Origin: Candidatus Pelagisphaera phototrophica
GTDB taxonomy: Bacteria > Verrucomicrobiota > Verrucomicrobiia > Opitutales > Opitutaceae
Length of the DNA: 64,000 nucleotides
Assembly: GCF_014529625.1 (NCBI RefSeq)
Contig: NZ_CP076039.1
Span: 248,001-312,000, forward strand
Reading direction: 5' to 3'
In this document: one piece after another, positions 52,209 to 61,543 of the stretch
How the letters are laid out: each line of letters opens with the position of its first letter
Numbering within the stretch: position 1 is the first letter of the stretch
Program-made: the position numbers and the translations under genes
The notes under the pieces: model-generated
The model's database searches: none
What the model was told of the DNA's origin: nothing
Seen by the model: the letters and a program-made list of their open reading frames with translations, nothing else

Positions 52209-53126
52209 ATGAAAATTATCCTGACAGGAGCTTCGGGATTGCTAGGGCACGCGTTCGCTCAAGCCGCAAAACGGCGCAAGCATGAAGTTATCGGCATCGT
52301 AGGATCTTATGCCGTGCCAATCGCTGGACTGAGTCAGCAGAAGGCAATAGACCTCAATGATCTCGCCGTACTTGAGCGTTTCGTTTTGGAGCAATTCCCC
52401 GATGCGATTGTGAATTGCGCGGCAATGTCTATTCCCGCCTTATGCGAATCCGATCCCAGCGCGAGCGAACGTATCAATGTTCTCGTTCCCGAAAAGCTGG
52501 CTTTGCTTTCCCGGCATTTGTTTGCTCGGTTTATCCATATTTCTACAGATCAGGTATTCGATGGAGCTTCCGTGCCTTACTTCATTGGAGATCCTCCCAA
52601 CCCTTCCAGTATCTACTCGATGCATAAAGCGGAGTCAGAAAAGCGAGCCCTAGACATGGCATCCGAATTCGCATCTATTATTAGAATACCTATTCTCAAT
52701 GGAAACAGCCCACGTGGAAATCGAAGCCTGCACGAGCAACTTATTGCCGCCTGGAGTCGAGGCGAGAAAGCCCACCTGTTTACAGACGAGTATCGCCAAC
52801 CTTGTCTTTCCGATAACTTGGCCGACGCCATGGTCGAACTGTGTGAACGCAATGACCTCCAAGGCCTTCTTCATTGGGCTGGAGCCGACCCGCTCTCTCG
52901 TTTTGAGATCGGCCAACAGATACTGGACCACTTTGGGCTTTCGCCCGATTTAATATCAAAATCCAATCGAGGCAACCACCCCGAACATTCCCGACGCCAA
53001 GAAAACCTGACCCTAGACCTTCAACCTTTGGCAGGCAGATTGAAAACGCGTCCTCAACCATTCTCAGAACAACTGGAGTCGCTGATCGTACCCAAGCAAT
53101 TTCGAGTGTGGTACAACTCCATTTGA
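52209..53126 (+). CDS. RmlD-like SDR (dTDP-4-dehydrorhamnose reductase family)
   Basis: A 305-residue Rossmann protein: ILTGASGLLGHAFAQAA, VNCAAMSIPALCESDP, FIHISTDQVFDGASVPY and the YSMHKAE motif (Y-x-x-x-K). The family reduces nucleotide-sugar intermediates or acts as a regulatory subunit in methionine adenosyltransferase complexes. No other rhamnose genes are adjacent. It is in the oleD operon, which suggests a lipid or envelope role instead. Confidence 0.86.
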   Translation: MKIILTGASGLLGHAFAQAAKRRKHEVIGIVGSYAVPIAGLSQQKAIDLNDLAVLERFVLEQFPDAIVNCAAMSIPALCESDPSASERINVLVPEKLALLSRHLFARFIHISTDQVFDGASVPYFIGDPPNPSSIYSMHKAESEKRALDMASEFASIIRIPILNGNSPRGNRSLHEQLIAAWSRGEKAHLFTDEYRQPCLSDNLADAMVELCERNDLQGLLHWAGADPLSRFEIGQQILDHFGLSPDLISKSNRGNHPEHSRRQENLTLDLQPLAGRLKTRPQPFSEQLESLIVPKQFRVWYNSI

Positions 53127-53138
53127 TAAAACAAGTCC

Positions 53139-53843
53139 ATGACTCCACAAGAACTCCACGTTCTCCCCGATTCCACTCAAACCGCAGCCCAAAACATGGC
53201 TCACGATTTTCTGCTGCTCAATCGCTACCCGGACGTGAACGCGCTAAGGATCCGTCACTATGACTGGATTCGCCCTGCATTTACTTTTGGAATGAGCCAA
53301 ACTTACAACTATGCCTTGTCTGAAGTCTCGGATTCCAGCGCTGAGATCTGCCGGCGTCCTACTGGGGGCGGTGTGGTCAATCACCTTGAGGACTGGACCT
53401 ATTCACTCGTGATACCAGCAAGCCACCCACTTGCCCGGTCGCAACCCTCTGAAAGCTACCGCTCTGTCCACGACTGCATCGTGTCCTCCATGCATGAGCA
53501 AGGAGTGGAAGTAATTTTGAATTTCGCCTCGCCGGAACATACGGCGCCCAGCGTATGCTTCGAAAAGCCCGAGGTATACGACATCGTCCTTAGAAACCTT
53601 CCCACAAAAGTAGCGGGCGCCGCCCAAAAACGCTCCAAAAAGGGCTATCTGCTGCAAGGCTCCATCTGTAGACCCGCATTGCCAGATCTCGACTGGACCC
53701 AATTTTACAACGACTTTATCCAGTCGCTTTCTCGTCTCGCTGGCGCAGAAACCCAATTTAGATCATGGCCTGATTGGGACGAGTTGGAGGAAGAACAGCT
53801 CATCGAGCGTTTCGAGTCGGAAGAATGGAACCAGAGGCGTTGA
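53139..53843 (+). CDS. Lipoate-protein ligase A-like (BPL/LPL catalytic domain)
   Basis: A 234-residue protein with the BPL/LPL fold: ICRRPTGGGVVNHLEDWTYS carries the RRxxGGG lipoate-binding signature, and KVAGAAQKRSKKGYLLQGS has the lysine-containing loop. The length fits a short LplA or LipB-like protein that lacks the C-terminal accessory domain. It ends the oleD operon. Confidence 0.87.
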   Translation: MTPQELHVLPDSTQTAAQNMAHDFLLLNRYPDVNALRIRHYDWIRPAFTFGMSQTYNYALSEVSDSSAEICRRPTGGGVVNHLEDWTYSLVIPASHPLARSQPSESYRSVHDCIVSSMHEQGVEVILNFASPEHTAPSVCFEKPEVYDIVLRNLPTKVAGAAQKRSKKGYLLQGSICRPALPDLDWTQFYNDFIQSLSRLAGAETQFRSWPDWDELEEEQLIERFESEEWNQRR

Positions 53844-54371
53844 TCTAGCTGCCTCATCCGTTGCCTTCCAATCCACGTTGAACAATGCCTGGCCTATTTC
53901 CTCGCCACCCCAAAAAGACGAAAATTCGGTGAATCAACGGCAAGAGCCTATTCAACAAATGAATGGGTTTGGGCGAAAGAACGCTCGATCACCTTCATCG
54001 GCCATCACTCGGATCTGTCGGCCATACGCAAAATAGGGACATAATCGGTCACGGTAACTAAACCAGCCCCTGGATGTCCCGATCTACTTACCTAGTTAAA
54101 TAGATTCTCCTAAGTAAAAACCATAATACCCGAAAAGCGGCTTGCCGGCAGTTCCTAACGGGAAGACATTCGATTTGCCATGCCACGTCCCTTATTGACT
54201 CGATCTGGTCAAGCAAGCAGCAATAAATAGTACATACTGTAACGAACGCATCGAGATATTTGAATTAAGCTCCGCCATCTCATGCGGGTGTTCCTCCGTA
54301 TCAAATCGGTTCAATTGTACCGAACGAAGAGACACATTCATTCCTATCAACATCCACCTTAACTCCTTTCT
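53844..54371. other. Intergenic region before the catabolic island
   Basis: No gene found. Open frames on both strands are short with no recognisable motif. At 54291-54317 a partial copy of the 54-63 kb dispersed repeat appears (CCTCCGTATCAAATCGG then TTCAATTG), with a TTCCTATCAAC half at 54341-54351. The hydrolase promoter should lie in the last 150 bp. Confidence 0.5.
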
Positions 54372-55247
54372 ATGCGATACTCCCTCCTTTTTTCACTCCT
54401 TCTTCCTTTAATCGCTTCAGCCTCAATAGACCCCCACATTCCCTCCCACTGGACCGAGGGCTACGTCGTAGCCAACAACATCCGTATCCATTACTGGCGC
54501 ACAGGCGGAGACAAGCCTCCCATGGTTCTAGCCCACGGTTACTCCGATGATGGACTGTGCTGGACAGCGGTAGCGCAAGAGCTGGAAGACCAGTATGATG
54601 TGATTTTGCCTGATGCACGAGGCTTTGGACGCACGGATCCACCCTCCCAAACGGAACCGGCCGATGTGCAGGTAGAGGATCTAGCGGGATTCATATCGGC
54701 TCTTGAACTGGAGAAGCCAATCCTCATGGGCCACTCCATGGGAAGTTCTTCAGTGGCCTGGTTTTCAGCACGTTATCCGGATATCCCCCGAGCATCCATA
54801 TTGGTCGACCCTCGACTAGTGCCACGTACACCGAAAGCGCAAGCTGCACGCAACTCTGTGCCCATGGAGAATCGGGTTCAGGCTATTCTAAATAGAAACA
54901 ACACCAACTACCGAGAACTCTTCGACTCTCAAAAGGTGCGCAATCCCCACTTTAGTTTTCTAGAGCTCCACTTCTGGGCATTGTCCAAACAACAGTACCA
55001 TCCCAACACCGCTTATCGAAGTCTAGACGACCGTCCTCAAGCGAGCGACCTCTTTGCCAAGACCTCCTGCCCGACGCTAATTCTGAAAGCAGACGATCAA
55101 GGAGAGCTTCGTGCAGGCAACGAATCGGTTGCCTCGAACCTGAAGAATGGCGAACTTGTCCACATAGAGGGTGCTGGCCACAGCGTCCACCGAGATCAGC
55201 CAGAAAGGTTTCACCTAGCCCTGAACGCATTCCTCTCAAAACTTTAA
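54372..55247 (+). CDS. Exported alpha/beta-hydrolase
   Basis: A 291-residue protein with a signal peptide (residues 1-18) and the alpha/beta-hydrolase fold: VLAHGYSDDGLCWTAVAQEL (oxyanion HG), a nucleophile elbow GHSMGSSS, an acid in LILKADDQGELRAGN (weak) and the His in EGAGHSVHRDQPERF. Likely an esterase or lactonase in the periplasm. It is flanked by copies of the dispersed intergenic repeat. Confidence 0.88.
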   Translation: MRYSLLFSLLLPLIASASIDPHIPSHWTEGYVVANNIRIHYWRTGGDKPPMVLAHGYSDDGLCWTAVAQELEDQYDVILPDARGFGRTDPPSQTEPADVQVEDLAGFISALELEKPILMGHSMGSSSVAWFSARYPDIPRASILVDPRLVPRTPKAQAARNSVPMENRVQAILNRNNTNYRELFDSQKVRNPHFSFLELHFWALSKQQYHPNTAYRSLDDRPQASDLFAKTSCPTLILKADDQGELRAGNESVASNLKNGELVHIEGAGHSVHRDQPERFHLALNAFLSKL

Positions 55248-55323
55248 GGGAATTGGTAAAAGGGGCAACCCAATCTCACCATTTAGTATCCATGTATCAA
55301 ATACAGTATTCGCCTAAGGCAAG

Positions 55324-55386
55324 CAATTGAACTTCCTATCAACCTGCCCTCCGTATCTAATCGGAACAGTTGAATTTCCTATCAAC
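55324..55386. repeat. Dispersed intergenic repeat, copy A
   Basis: CAATTGAACTTCCTATCAAC (55324-55343) followed by CCCTCCGTATCTAATCGG and a second TGAATTTCCTATCAAC ending at 55386. This is the same two-part layout as the copy at 59294-59354. It lies between convergent genes. Confidence 0.75.
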
Positions 55387-55461
55387 AACTTTGGTTTTGG
55401 CCAGTACATTAGAGATTAAGATATGATTTCCACAAAATACAAATGTATCTATATTCAAATT

Positions 55462-58400
55462 TCATTCTATAACCTTCATAACACCACGCATTACTAAGTG
55501 ATGACCTGGGAAGGTACAAACATACTCATAATCTCCCACCGTTGAAGGTGCTTTGAATTCGATTAGTTGCTCTTCATTCTGCTCAAGGAGCCTCGAGGCA
55601 AAAATAACTTTTTCGCTTTCTGGAATATAACCGAGTTCAAGGCCAGATGCACCCATCGCAATCGCAGCTGAACCAACCTCATCTGCTGCTCCCGGTGCTA
55701 CCATGACCAAATTATGATTCATCATATCGGGGTTCGAAAATATGAGCCTAATATTTGCTGCTCTCTTCACGGCAAATTCATCCAAATCGAATCTCATCTC
55801 ACCCGCTACGGCAGATATTCTAATTTCGTCATTAACGACCAAAGTCTCTGGCTTCCCCCAAAAATCAGTAAAGCTTGGTCCTATCACTCTTTTAAGCTGA
55901 CGAGCTTCGCGCTCAGATATATCCGATCGTTCAATCTTGCCTGCTCGCAACGCTGCGAATAACGTCATCGCACCGCTCCTTTCAGTGCCTAGGATTTTTA
56001 CCGCAATATCTTTTTCCAATTCATTAAAATGGTCGTATCGTTTTATTATTTCCTCGGATCGGCTTTCATTCTCGTAAAACGCAACCGTTGTTAGGGCAAC
56101 TTCTCTCAAGGCTGGATCGTCAAGTGCGTCGACTATTGTCTTGTATGCAGGCCGATATAAGTCCCTGCCGAATCCTTTGAGAATTTCTCTCCTTTCTTCG
56201 AAACCTGTCTCTTCCTGAACATACTGTGCAAGACGAGCTTGGCCAACCTTAACACTGCCAAATAATTCTGCGAGAGCCATCGCTAGTTTGCGTTCTTTTA
56301 CATCCCCAGATTTCATTAGCTTCTCTTCAATAGAAGCCCATTGCCTAGGAGATTCAGAATACATATGACCTTTGAGGCCTTCGTGAAATCCCTCAAGAAG
56401 CTGTACCCTCCTTTCCGAGTTATCCGATCTTTCGATTGCAGCAACCACAAGATCTGCAGCTCCAGCCGCGATTGCTCGCCGTGCAATAAATTTTGAAACC
56501 ATCGGAATCTCACTTTCCAGAGCTAGATTCAATGCCACCTCAGCGGAGCTTTCCACGCCTCCCTCTAACCCGTACCAAATCATTTTTGGCAAGTTATGAT
56601 CATCCGAATCCCCCGCGTGGCTCAGCAATCCTTCCGCAACTTTCCATACGCGATTAGACGGGATGCGTTGCAGAGCGGATGCCAAATACAAGCGGACCAC
56701 CGGCGAAGGATCCTCTACCGCCATGGTCTCAAACCGATTTAATGCCATTTGACCTGGATTGAAATCCTCGCAGAGCAGTTGAATAGCCCAAGCTCGAATG
56801 TGTGCATCCTTGTGATCCAACAAATGCGTTAGCTGGTTTCGATTTAACCCGTTGGTAACATGCAATGCCCATAGTGAACGCAACTTTCGCCCTTCGTCGG
56901 GCCCAGCTTCGAATTGATCCCACAATTTATCATGAATATGTTCTGACAACTTTCCTTCGAATGCCCGTTCCTGCAGGATTACGCGTGCCCTCCGCACATA
57001 CCAATCGTTGCGATGCATTTGCAATTCGACCAACTTATCGTCAGAATATGTAGCAATATCGAATCCTACTGGGGTTCTTGTTCCTGGGGGAGCTACTCTG
57101 TAAATACGCCCCGTATCTTTGTAGAGCACTTCCCCTCCGCAAATATCCGGGTCGTGCCAATCGAGCATGTAAACCGCTCCCTCAGGGCCAATCTCTATGC
57201 TAAACCCCACCCATTGCGGGTCGTTGGCCATTACAGTCTCATCGCCATCCCTACCGATGAATCCAGAACCGCTCGGCTCCAGTATGTCCGTCAGAAGTGC
57301 ATGCTCATGGATATTGGCCATGAATACACGATTATGATACCTTTCCGGGAACGTATCCGCTAAATATATACGAGCTCCGCCATGGGCAGAACGATGCCTG
57401 TGATCCGCTATCGTCTTTATGTCCGAATAGACATGAGGATTGATATGCCGGCCACCCTGACGATGATAAATTCCTCCAGGAATGACGTGCCACAAATGCG
57501 GGATCACACAAGCCGTAATGAAAGCTTGTCCGTGATCATCAAAATCGACTCCCCAAGGATTACTAAACCCGTGGGCAACCACCTCGAAACGGTCTTTTAT
57601 TGGGTGATAACGCCAGACGCCTCCATCGATATAGGTTGGATCTTCCGCCTCGAATTCTGCGGGGAAAGCTTCCCCATGCTGATAGATCCGCCCTCCGCCT
57701 GCTGGTTTACCCACCATCGAGGGTGTAGCGAAGCCCTGGCAACCGTAAAGCCACCCATCGGGCCCCCAGATAAAGCTATTAAGAACTTCATGACGATCGC
57801 GAATACCCCAACCACTCAAGCGGATCTCGATATTATCTATATCCGCCTTGTCGTCGCCATCTCGATCCGGAACAAAAAGTAGATTCGGTGGAGCACCAAG
57901 CCACAAACCGTTGAATCCCCATGCCATGGCAGCTGGGAAAGGAATGTTTTCCATAAAGACTTTCTTAGAATCCATGACACCATCACCGTCTTCATCCTCT
58001 AGTATCAAGATCCGGCTGTTTCCATCTGCTGAGAACCCCGTTCGACGCGTTTCGTAATCACGGTTTTCCGCAACCCACAAACGGCCTCGGTCATCCCAGC
58101 AAAAAGCCATTGGCTGAGTGATTTCGGGCTCCGATGCGTAAAGGTTGACTGCCAATCCATCTGCTACAGTCATTTTCTCGACCGCTTCCGGACCCGACAA
58201 AAACTCCGCGTTGCGACCCTCTTGCTTGGCGAGATTCCAAAGTGCCCAGTTACCTCCTTGACCAGTGTAGGTTTTCCACTGATCGTTGACCGTAATGCTA
58301 TCGAACTCACCACCGTATACGACAAGCTGATGCTTAAAAGTTTCTTTTTCGCCCTTCTTAATACTCCAATTTCCCATACGAGAGGGAGCCGGACCAATTC

Positions 58401-59142
58401 CTAACTGTCGATCAACTCGCCACTTTTGCGGAAAATTACGGTTTTCTGGATGATCGAAAATTGCAATGTGCCCCCAGTCATCGCGTCCCTCGATTTCCAT
58501 GCCTACATCCACCCACACTGATCTTTGTCCCTCGGCACGCTCATTTTTCTGACGAGAGCTGTTTACTGCCATTCCATCGGTTTCCCCTCGCTTGTATGGC
58601 ATTCTTAGGAAAAGACCTCCGTAGTTGTATTCGTCAAAATCGAGATCGACTAAGGCCTCGCCCGTCCAAGTCAAATCGATGAAATACTGTTTGTTGTTAT
58701 CTCGCATCGACCAGATCTGTGATTCTCGCATAATCGATTTCCCAGACTCGTCGAGTAGAACGTACACGGTCTCCCACTCAACCACATTTCCCTCGCTGGC
58801 AATGATCCGACTGCTCTCCCGCTTCCAATATCCATTCGCTGGATTATGAAAGAAATCCCGTCCATTGATGCGAGTAAACCCCCAATACAAACCAGTTTGA
58901 TGCGGATGATGACCAGGACTGTATTCTGTTAGAACGCCCTGGCCATCAGGTGATACGATCGGATGAATGTAAGGACGATGATCATCTCTGCTATGCTGAA
59001 TCAAAATCGCATCCGAACTCCCGTCGCGAAAAACAGACAAAGTTTGTCCATCTTCTTCTTGGACAACGTGTAAAGCGTCCGCACACAAATGACGGCTGAA
59101 AGCTAGTATTACCAGATATGCAATTATTCGAGAGGTTCTCAT
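55462..59142 (-). CDS. DUF6807/PVC-propeller/HEAT/cupredoxin fusion, exported
   Basis: A 1226-residue protein. It has a signal peptide (1-22). Residues ~25-300 have a DUF6807 (PmoA-like) pattern, YIHPIVSPDGQGVLTEYS and HHPHQTGLYWGFTRI. Residues ~325-700 are a PVC-type sorbosone-dehydrogenase-like beta-propeller (MAFCWDDRGRLWVAENRDY, EDEDGDGVMDSKKVF, WGVDFDDHGQAFITACV). Residues ~700-1080 are HEAT-like helices. The last ~140 residues form a cupredoxin with MMNHNLVMVAPG and VCTFPGHHLVMRG, giving the copper ligands His, Cys, His, Met. Relatives usually end in a cytochrome c domain, so electrons here probably leave through copper. Likely a periplasmic carbohydrate oxidase. Confidence 0.9.
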   Translation of the reverse strand: MRTSRIIAYLVILAFSRHLCADALHVVQEEDGQTLSVFRDGSSDAILIQHSRDDHRPYIHPIVSPDGQGVLTEYSPGHHPHQTGLYWGFTRINGRDFFHNPANGYWKRESSRIIASEGNVVEWETVYVLLDESGKSIMRESQIWSMRDNNKQYFIDLTWTGEALVDLDFDEYNYGGLFLRMPYKRGETDGMAVNSSRQKNERAEGQRSVWVDVGMEIEGRDDWGHIAIFDHPENRNFPQKWRVDRQLGIGPAPSRMGNWSIKKGEKETFKHQLVVYGGEFDSITVNDQWKTYTGQGGNWALWNLAKQEGRNAEFLSGPEAVEKMTVADGLAVNLYASEPEITQPMAFCWDDRGRLWVAENRDYETRRTGFSADGNSRILILEDEDGDGVMDSKKVFMENIPFPAAMAWGFNGLWLGAPPNLLFVPDRDGDDKADIDNIEIRLSGWGIRDRHEVLNSFIWGPDGWLYGCQGFATPSMVGKPAGGGRIYQHGEAFPAEFEAEDPTYIDGGVWRYHPIKDRFEVVAHGFSNPWGVDFDDHGQAFITACVIPHLWHVIPGGIYHRQGGRHINPHVYSDIKTIADHRHRSAHGGARIYLADTFPERYHNRVFMANIHEHALLTDILEPSGSGFIGRDGDETVMANDPQWVGFSIEIGPEGAVYMLDWHDPDICGGEVLYKDTGRIYRVAPPGTRTPVGFDIATYSDDKLVELQMHRNDWYVRRARVILQERAFEGKLSEHIHDKLWDQFEAGPDEGRKLRSLWALHVTNGLNRNQLTHLLDHKDAHIRAWAIQLLCEDFNPGQMALNRFETMAVEDPSPVVRLYLASALQRIPSNRVWKVAEGLLSHAGDSDDHNLPKMIWYGLEGGVESSAEVALNLALESEIPMVSKFIARRAIAAGAADLVVAAIERSDNSERRVQLLEGFHEGLKGHMYSESPRQWASIEEKLMKSGDVKERKLAMALAELFGSVKVGQARLAQYVQEETGFEERREILKGFGRDLYRPAYKTIVDALDDPALREVALTTVAFYENESRSEEIIKRYDHFNELEKDIAVKILGTERSGAMTLFAALRAGKIERSDISEREARQLKRVIGPSFTDFWGKPETLVVNDEIRISAVAGEMRFDLDEFAVKRAANIRLIFSNPDMMNHNLVMVAPGAADEVGSAAIAMGASGLELGYIPESEKVIFASRLLEQNEEQLIEFKAPSTVGDYEYVCTFPGHHLVMRGVMKVIE

Positions 59143-59533
59143 GATTTTAAAGTCGGTTAGCGAGCTACGAGTCTCTATTATGGACTATAAAACCGATGTC
59201 TTGGGTCAACAGCTTTGTAATTCGAATTTGTCGGTAAATTTTTAGATTTCCTGATTCCCGCTTTCTGTCAGCTTGCTTTGCATAATTACCGACGGAACAA
59301 TTTTCCTATCAACCCCCTCCGAATCAAATCGGAACAATTGAATTTCCAATCAACAACGGAAGACGAAAAGCACCGCATCCGCGGGCGGGCCGAACAAGGA
59401 ATCGGAATTCGATTAAGTTGAGGGTGGTATTTAAACAACGCTCGCTTAGCTCACTTGATCCGGGCGATATCCGGGCAGGATCCGCTCCAGAGTCGCGGGT
59501 AGGATTTTATAATATCAACCACAGCCTTATGCC
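59143..59533. other. Intergenic region with repeat copy B
   Basis: No gene. The promoter of the 1226-residue fusion gene should lie near 59150-59250. The repeat copy at 59294-59354 is the only structure noted; the rest is featureless. Confidence 0.5.
59294..59354. repeat. Dispersed intergenic repeat, copy B
   Basis: GGAACAATTTTCCTATCAAC (59294-59313), then CCCCTCCGAATCAAATCGG and AACAATTGAATTTCCAATCAAC ending at 59354. It shares the core CTCCG-N-ATCAAATCGGAACAATTGAATTTCC with copies A and C. Confidence 0.8.
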
Positions 59534-60427
59534 TTAGTCCTCATTGCCCTTGTTCGTCAAAGTCCGAATGAAAAACGCTTCCCGAGAGCGGCGCGACTCT
59601 TGCAGATGCTGCACATAAGCGCCGTGGCCGGTGCCGTCGTCATATCGTACATAGGTGATGTCTTTGGTGCCAATTTCTCGCAAGGCCTTAACGTATTCAT
59701 CCAACTGTGACACAGGAGCCATTCTCGTGTCGGCAGAACCGTGTATAAAGAAAAGGGGCGGTGTATCCGCACTGACGTAGCTCATCGCATGCAGCTTCGT
59801 CACGTCTTGACCGCCCCCTTTCCCTCTCCTAAAACGGGGCTTCGTCGGTGTTGAACTGCAATGGGCTGACTGGACCCGACTCGAAAACTCCTGATAGGGA
59901 CCGTCGCCTTCGAGCCCTGCAGATTTGGGACAAATTGCCAGCAGCAAGGCCAAGTGAGCCCCAGCGGAGTTTCCGGCTGCGCCAATGCGGTTGGGATCGA
60001 CGTTGTACTGTTCCGCGTGAGCCCGCAACCAGCGGACCGCGCACTTCACATCCTCGACGCAAGCGATCTTGTCCAAATCAAGCCGGTAGTTTAGGGAAAT
60101 GGAAACGAAGCCTTTCGTAGCGTACCCTAATGAGGTTTCAATGCCCTGGCCGCGCTTGTCACCTCTAACCCACCCACCTCCATGGATATATATGATGGCC
60201 GGCAGTCGTCCATCGCGACGATCTTCCGGCATGGCAAGGTCAAGCTTCCATGCGTCATTTCCTTCTCGATACGAGATATCTGGAAAAACAATCACACCCT
60301 CTGGAGCCAGCTCCACAAGCTCTTCGTCCGAAATCGGCTGATTGACGGCCGCAGGCGACTGCCCATGACCCGTTTCAGAAAAAATAACGCACAGCAATGA
60401 AACAAGAAGCACCAGGTGAACCTTCAT
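59534..60427 (-). CDS. Exported alpha/beta-hydrolase (BD-FAE-like esterase)
   Basis: About 297 residues from ATG 60427, which places the signal peptide at the start (VHLVLLVSLLCVIFSETGHG); a longer frame to 60457 adds ten residues. AIIYIHGGGWVRGDKRG is the oxyanion HGGGW, RIGAAGNSAGAHLALLLA the nucleophile elbow, HGSADTRMAPV the acid and TGHGAYVQH the His. The stretch SSTPTKPRFRRGKGGG is oddly basic and shorter than usual; a small deletion is possible. Bifunctional acetylxylan/feruloyl esterases have this fold. Confidence 0.87.
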   Translation of the reverse strand: MKVHLVLLVSLLCVIFSETGHGQSPAAVNQPISDEELVELAPEGVIVFPDISYREGNDAWKLDLAMPEDRRDGRLPAIIYIHGGGWVRGDKRGQGIETSLGYATKGFVSISLNYRLDLDKIACVEDVKCAVRWLRAHAEQYNVDPNRIGAAGNSAGAHLALLLAICPKSAGLEGDGPYQEFSSRVQSAHCSSTPTKPRFRRGKGGGQDVTKLHAMSYVSADTPPLFFIHGSADTRMAPVSQLDEYVKALREIGTKDITYVRYDDGTGHGAYVQHLQESRRSREAFFIRTLTNKGNED

Positions 60428-60506
60428 GACGTCCCAATACAGTCTCTGTTCGATCATAGAAAAATTAGCTTTTTATTAAATCAAATTTAGAACCGTCTCA
60501 ATATTC

Positions 60507-61043
60507 TCATTCAGGCCAACTTTCCGCACTCTCAATGAGTTTCCATGAGGTCAGGGTGGCATCCGTATCGCTCAGCCTTCCCAATCTCATATCTCTTCTT
60601 AAATGACTGGGGCCACCCGCCTTTGAGCCTTCGCCGCCGGCTACTGAAAACCCCAATTCAGGGTTATCGACCAGGACAAGCGCACCTTCTTTGGTAAGTT
60701 TAAAGCGCTGCAAAGGGGAGTCGCTCGGCTCTTTGAGTAATAGAGTAGCGCCCTGCTTCGCGCTTGCCGCTTGGATACAAAGTCCGTACTCGCTGGCGTA
60801 GATTTGCCCTTTAGATGGGTAATCCATGGTCCACATTTCATCAGCTGATCCAAATCGCTTCAGCGTGTGAGCCATCAACGGCGCCTGCAGCTGTACGTTT
60901 TGCCGAAAACCTGGTATATCCACGCAATAGAACTCTGGCTCGTCAAGCGGGTCCACCAATCGGATCATCACCGGATCCGGTTCTGCAACGATATTGTTTG
61001 TGAATGAAAGTAGTATCGGGAGCAGGGATAAGATCGGTCTCAT
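60507..61043 (-). CDS. Exported small protein, possible beta-trefoil lectin-like
   Basis: About 178 residues from ATG 61043, with a signal peptide (PILSLLPILLSFTNNIVA). The mature chain has repeated short beta strands with Leu/Ser/Glu turns (QGATLLLKEPSDSPLQRFKL, EGALVLVDNPELGFSV, RLGRLSDTDATLTSWKLIES), like a ricin-B type trefoil. The Q-x-F/W repeat pattern is weak, so family assignment is tentative. It lies 79 bp upstream of the esterase gene in the same direction. Confidence 0.65.
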   Translation of the reverse strand: MRPILSLLPILLSFTNNIVAEPDPVMIRLVDPLDEPEFYCVDIPGFRQNVQLQAPLMAHTLKRFGSADEMWTMDYPSKGQIYASEYGLCIQAASAKQGATLLLKEPSDSPLQRFKLTKEGALVLVDNPELGFSVAGGEGSKAGGPSHLRRDMRLGRLSDTDATLTSWKLIESAESWPE

Positions 61044-61109
61044 AAGTAGATACTGACATTCTTTCCCAATCAATCAAGCTCAGTTACAAAAACTAGCCGC
61101 ATCTAAACG

Positions 61110-61381
61110 ACTGTCCGATAAATCAGAATGTGCCTCCGAGCTAGCATTTTTCTTTTCGGCAAGGCGTAGGCGAGGTGCCAATGCCTGCAGGGCCTTGGCC
61201 TTCGGCTGCAACACAGCCATAAACGGAAAAGGACGCTGCCCCTAGTGGGTTTCCAACCAGACGGGACCGCGTCGCGTTGAACGCATAGCGGATAGCCATT
61301 CCATGGATACCCCGCAATGTACACGCCTTGCGACAGACTAATCTGGACGAAAACGACCCAAAATCTGATTTGTTGGACAGT
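61110..61381. mobile_element. MITE-like element with 18-bp terminal inverted repeats
   Basis: Left end ACTGTCCGATAAATCAGA (61110-61127) and right end TCTGATTTGTTGGACAGT (61364-61381) match as inverted repeats at 15 of 18 positions. CTAA lies just outside each end (61103-61106 and 61384-61387), compatible with a target-site duplication. The ~270-bp interior has no intact transposase gene; a 100-codon minus-strand frame across it is Arg/Pro/Cys-rich and looks non-coding. It probably moves in trans by a related IS. Confidence 0.6.
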
Positions 61382-61543
61382 CTCTAAGACTTCTAAAGAC
61401 CACAAAGAAGCCAGAGCCTTAACTGTGCCAACTATCTAATTTAGGATCCTGAGAACCTACAGGACCTTCCTTTTAGATCGCCATCCGGCTAGCAGGGTTC
61501 TAAAACGAGCCCTATCTAATTTTTAAAAAACCAATAATATCCC

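Noticed and set aside
61103-61405. 100-residue minus-strand frame in the MITE-like element
   Set aside because: Cys/Arg/Pro-rich and lies inside terminal inverted repeats; better explained as non-coding interior.
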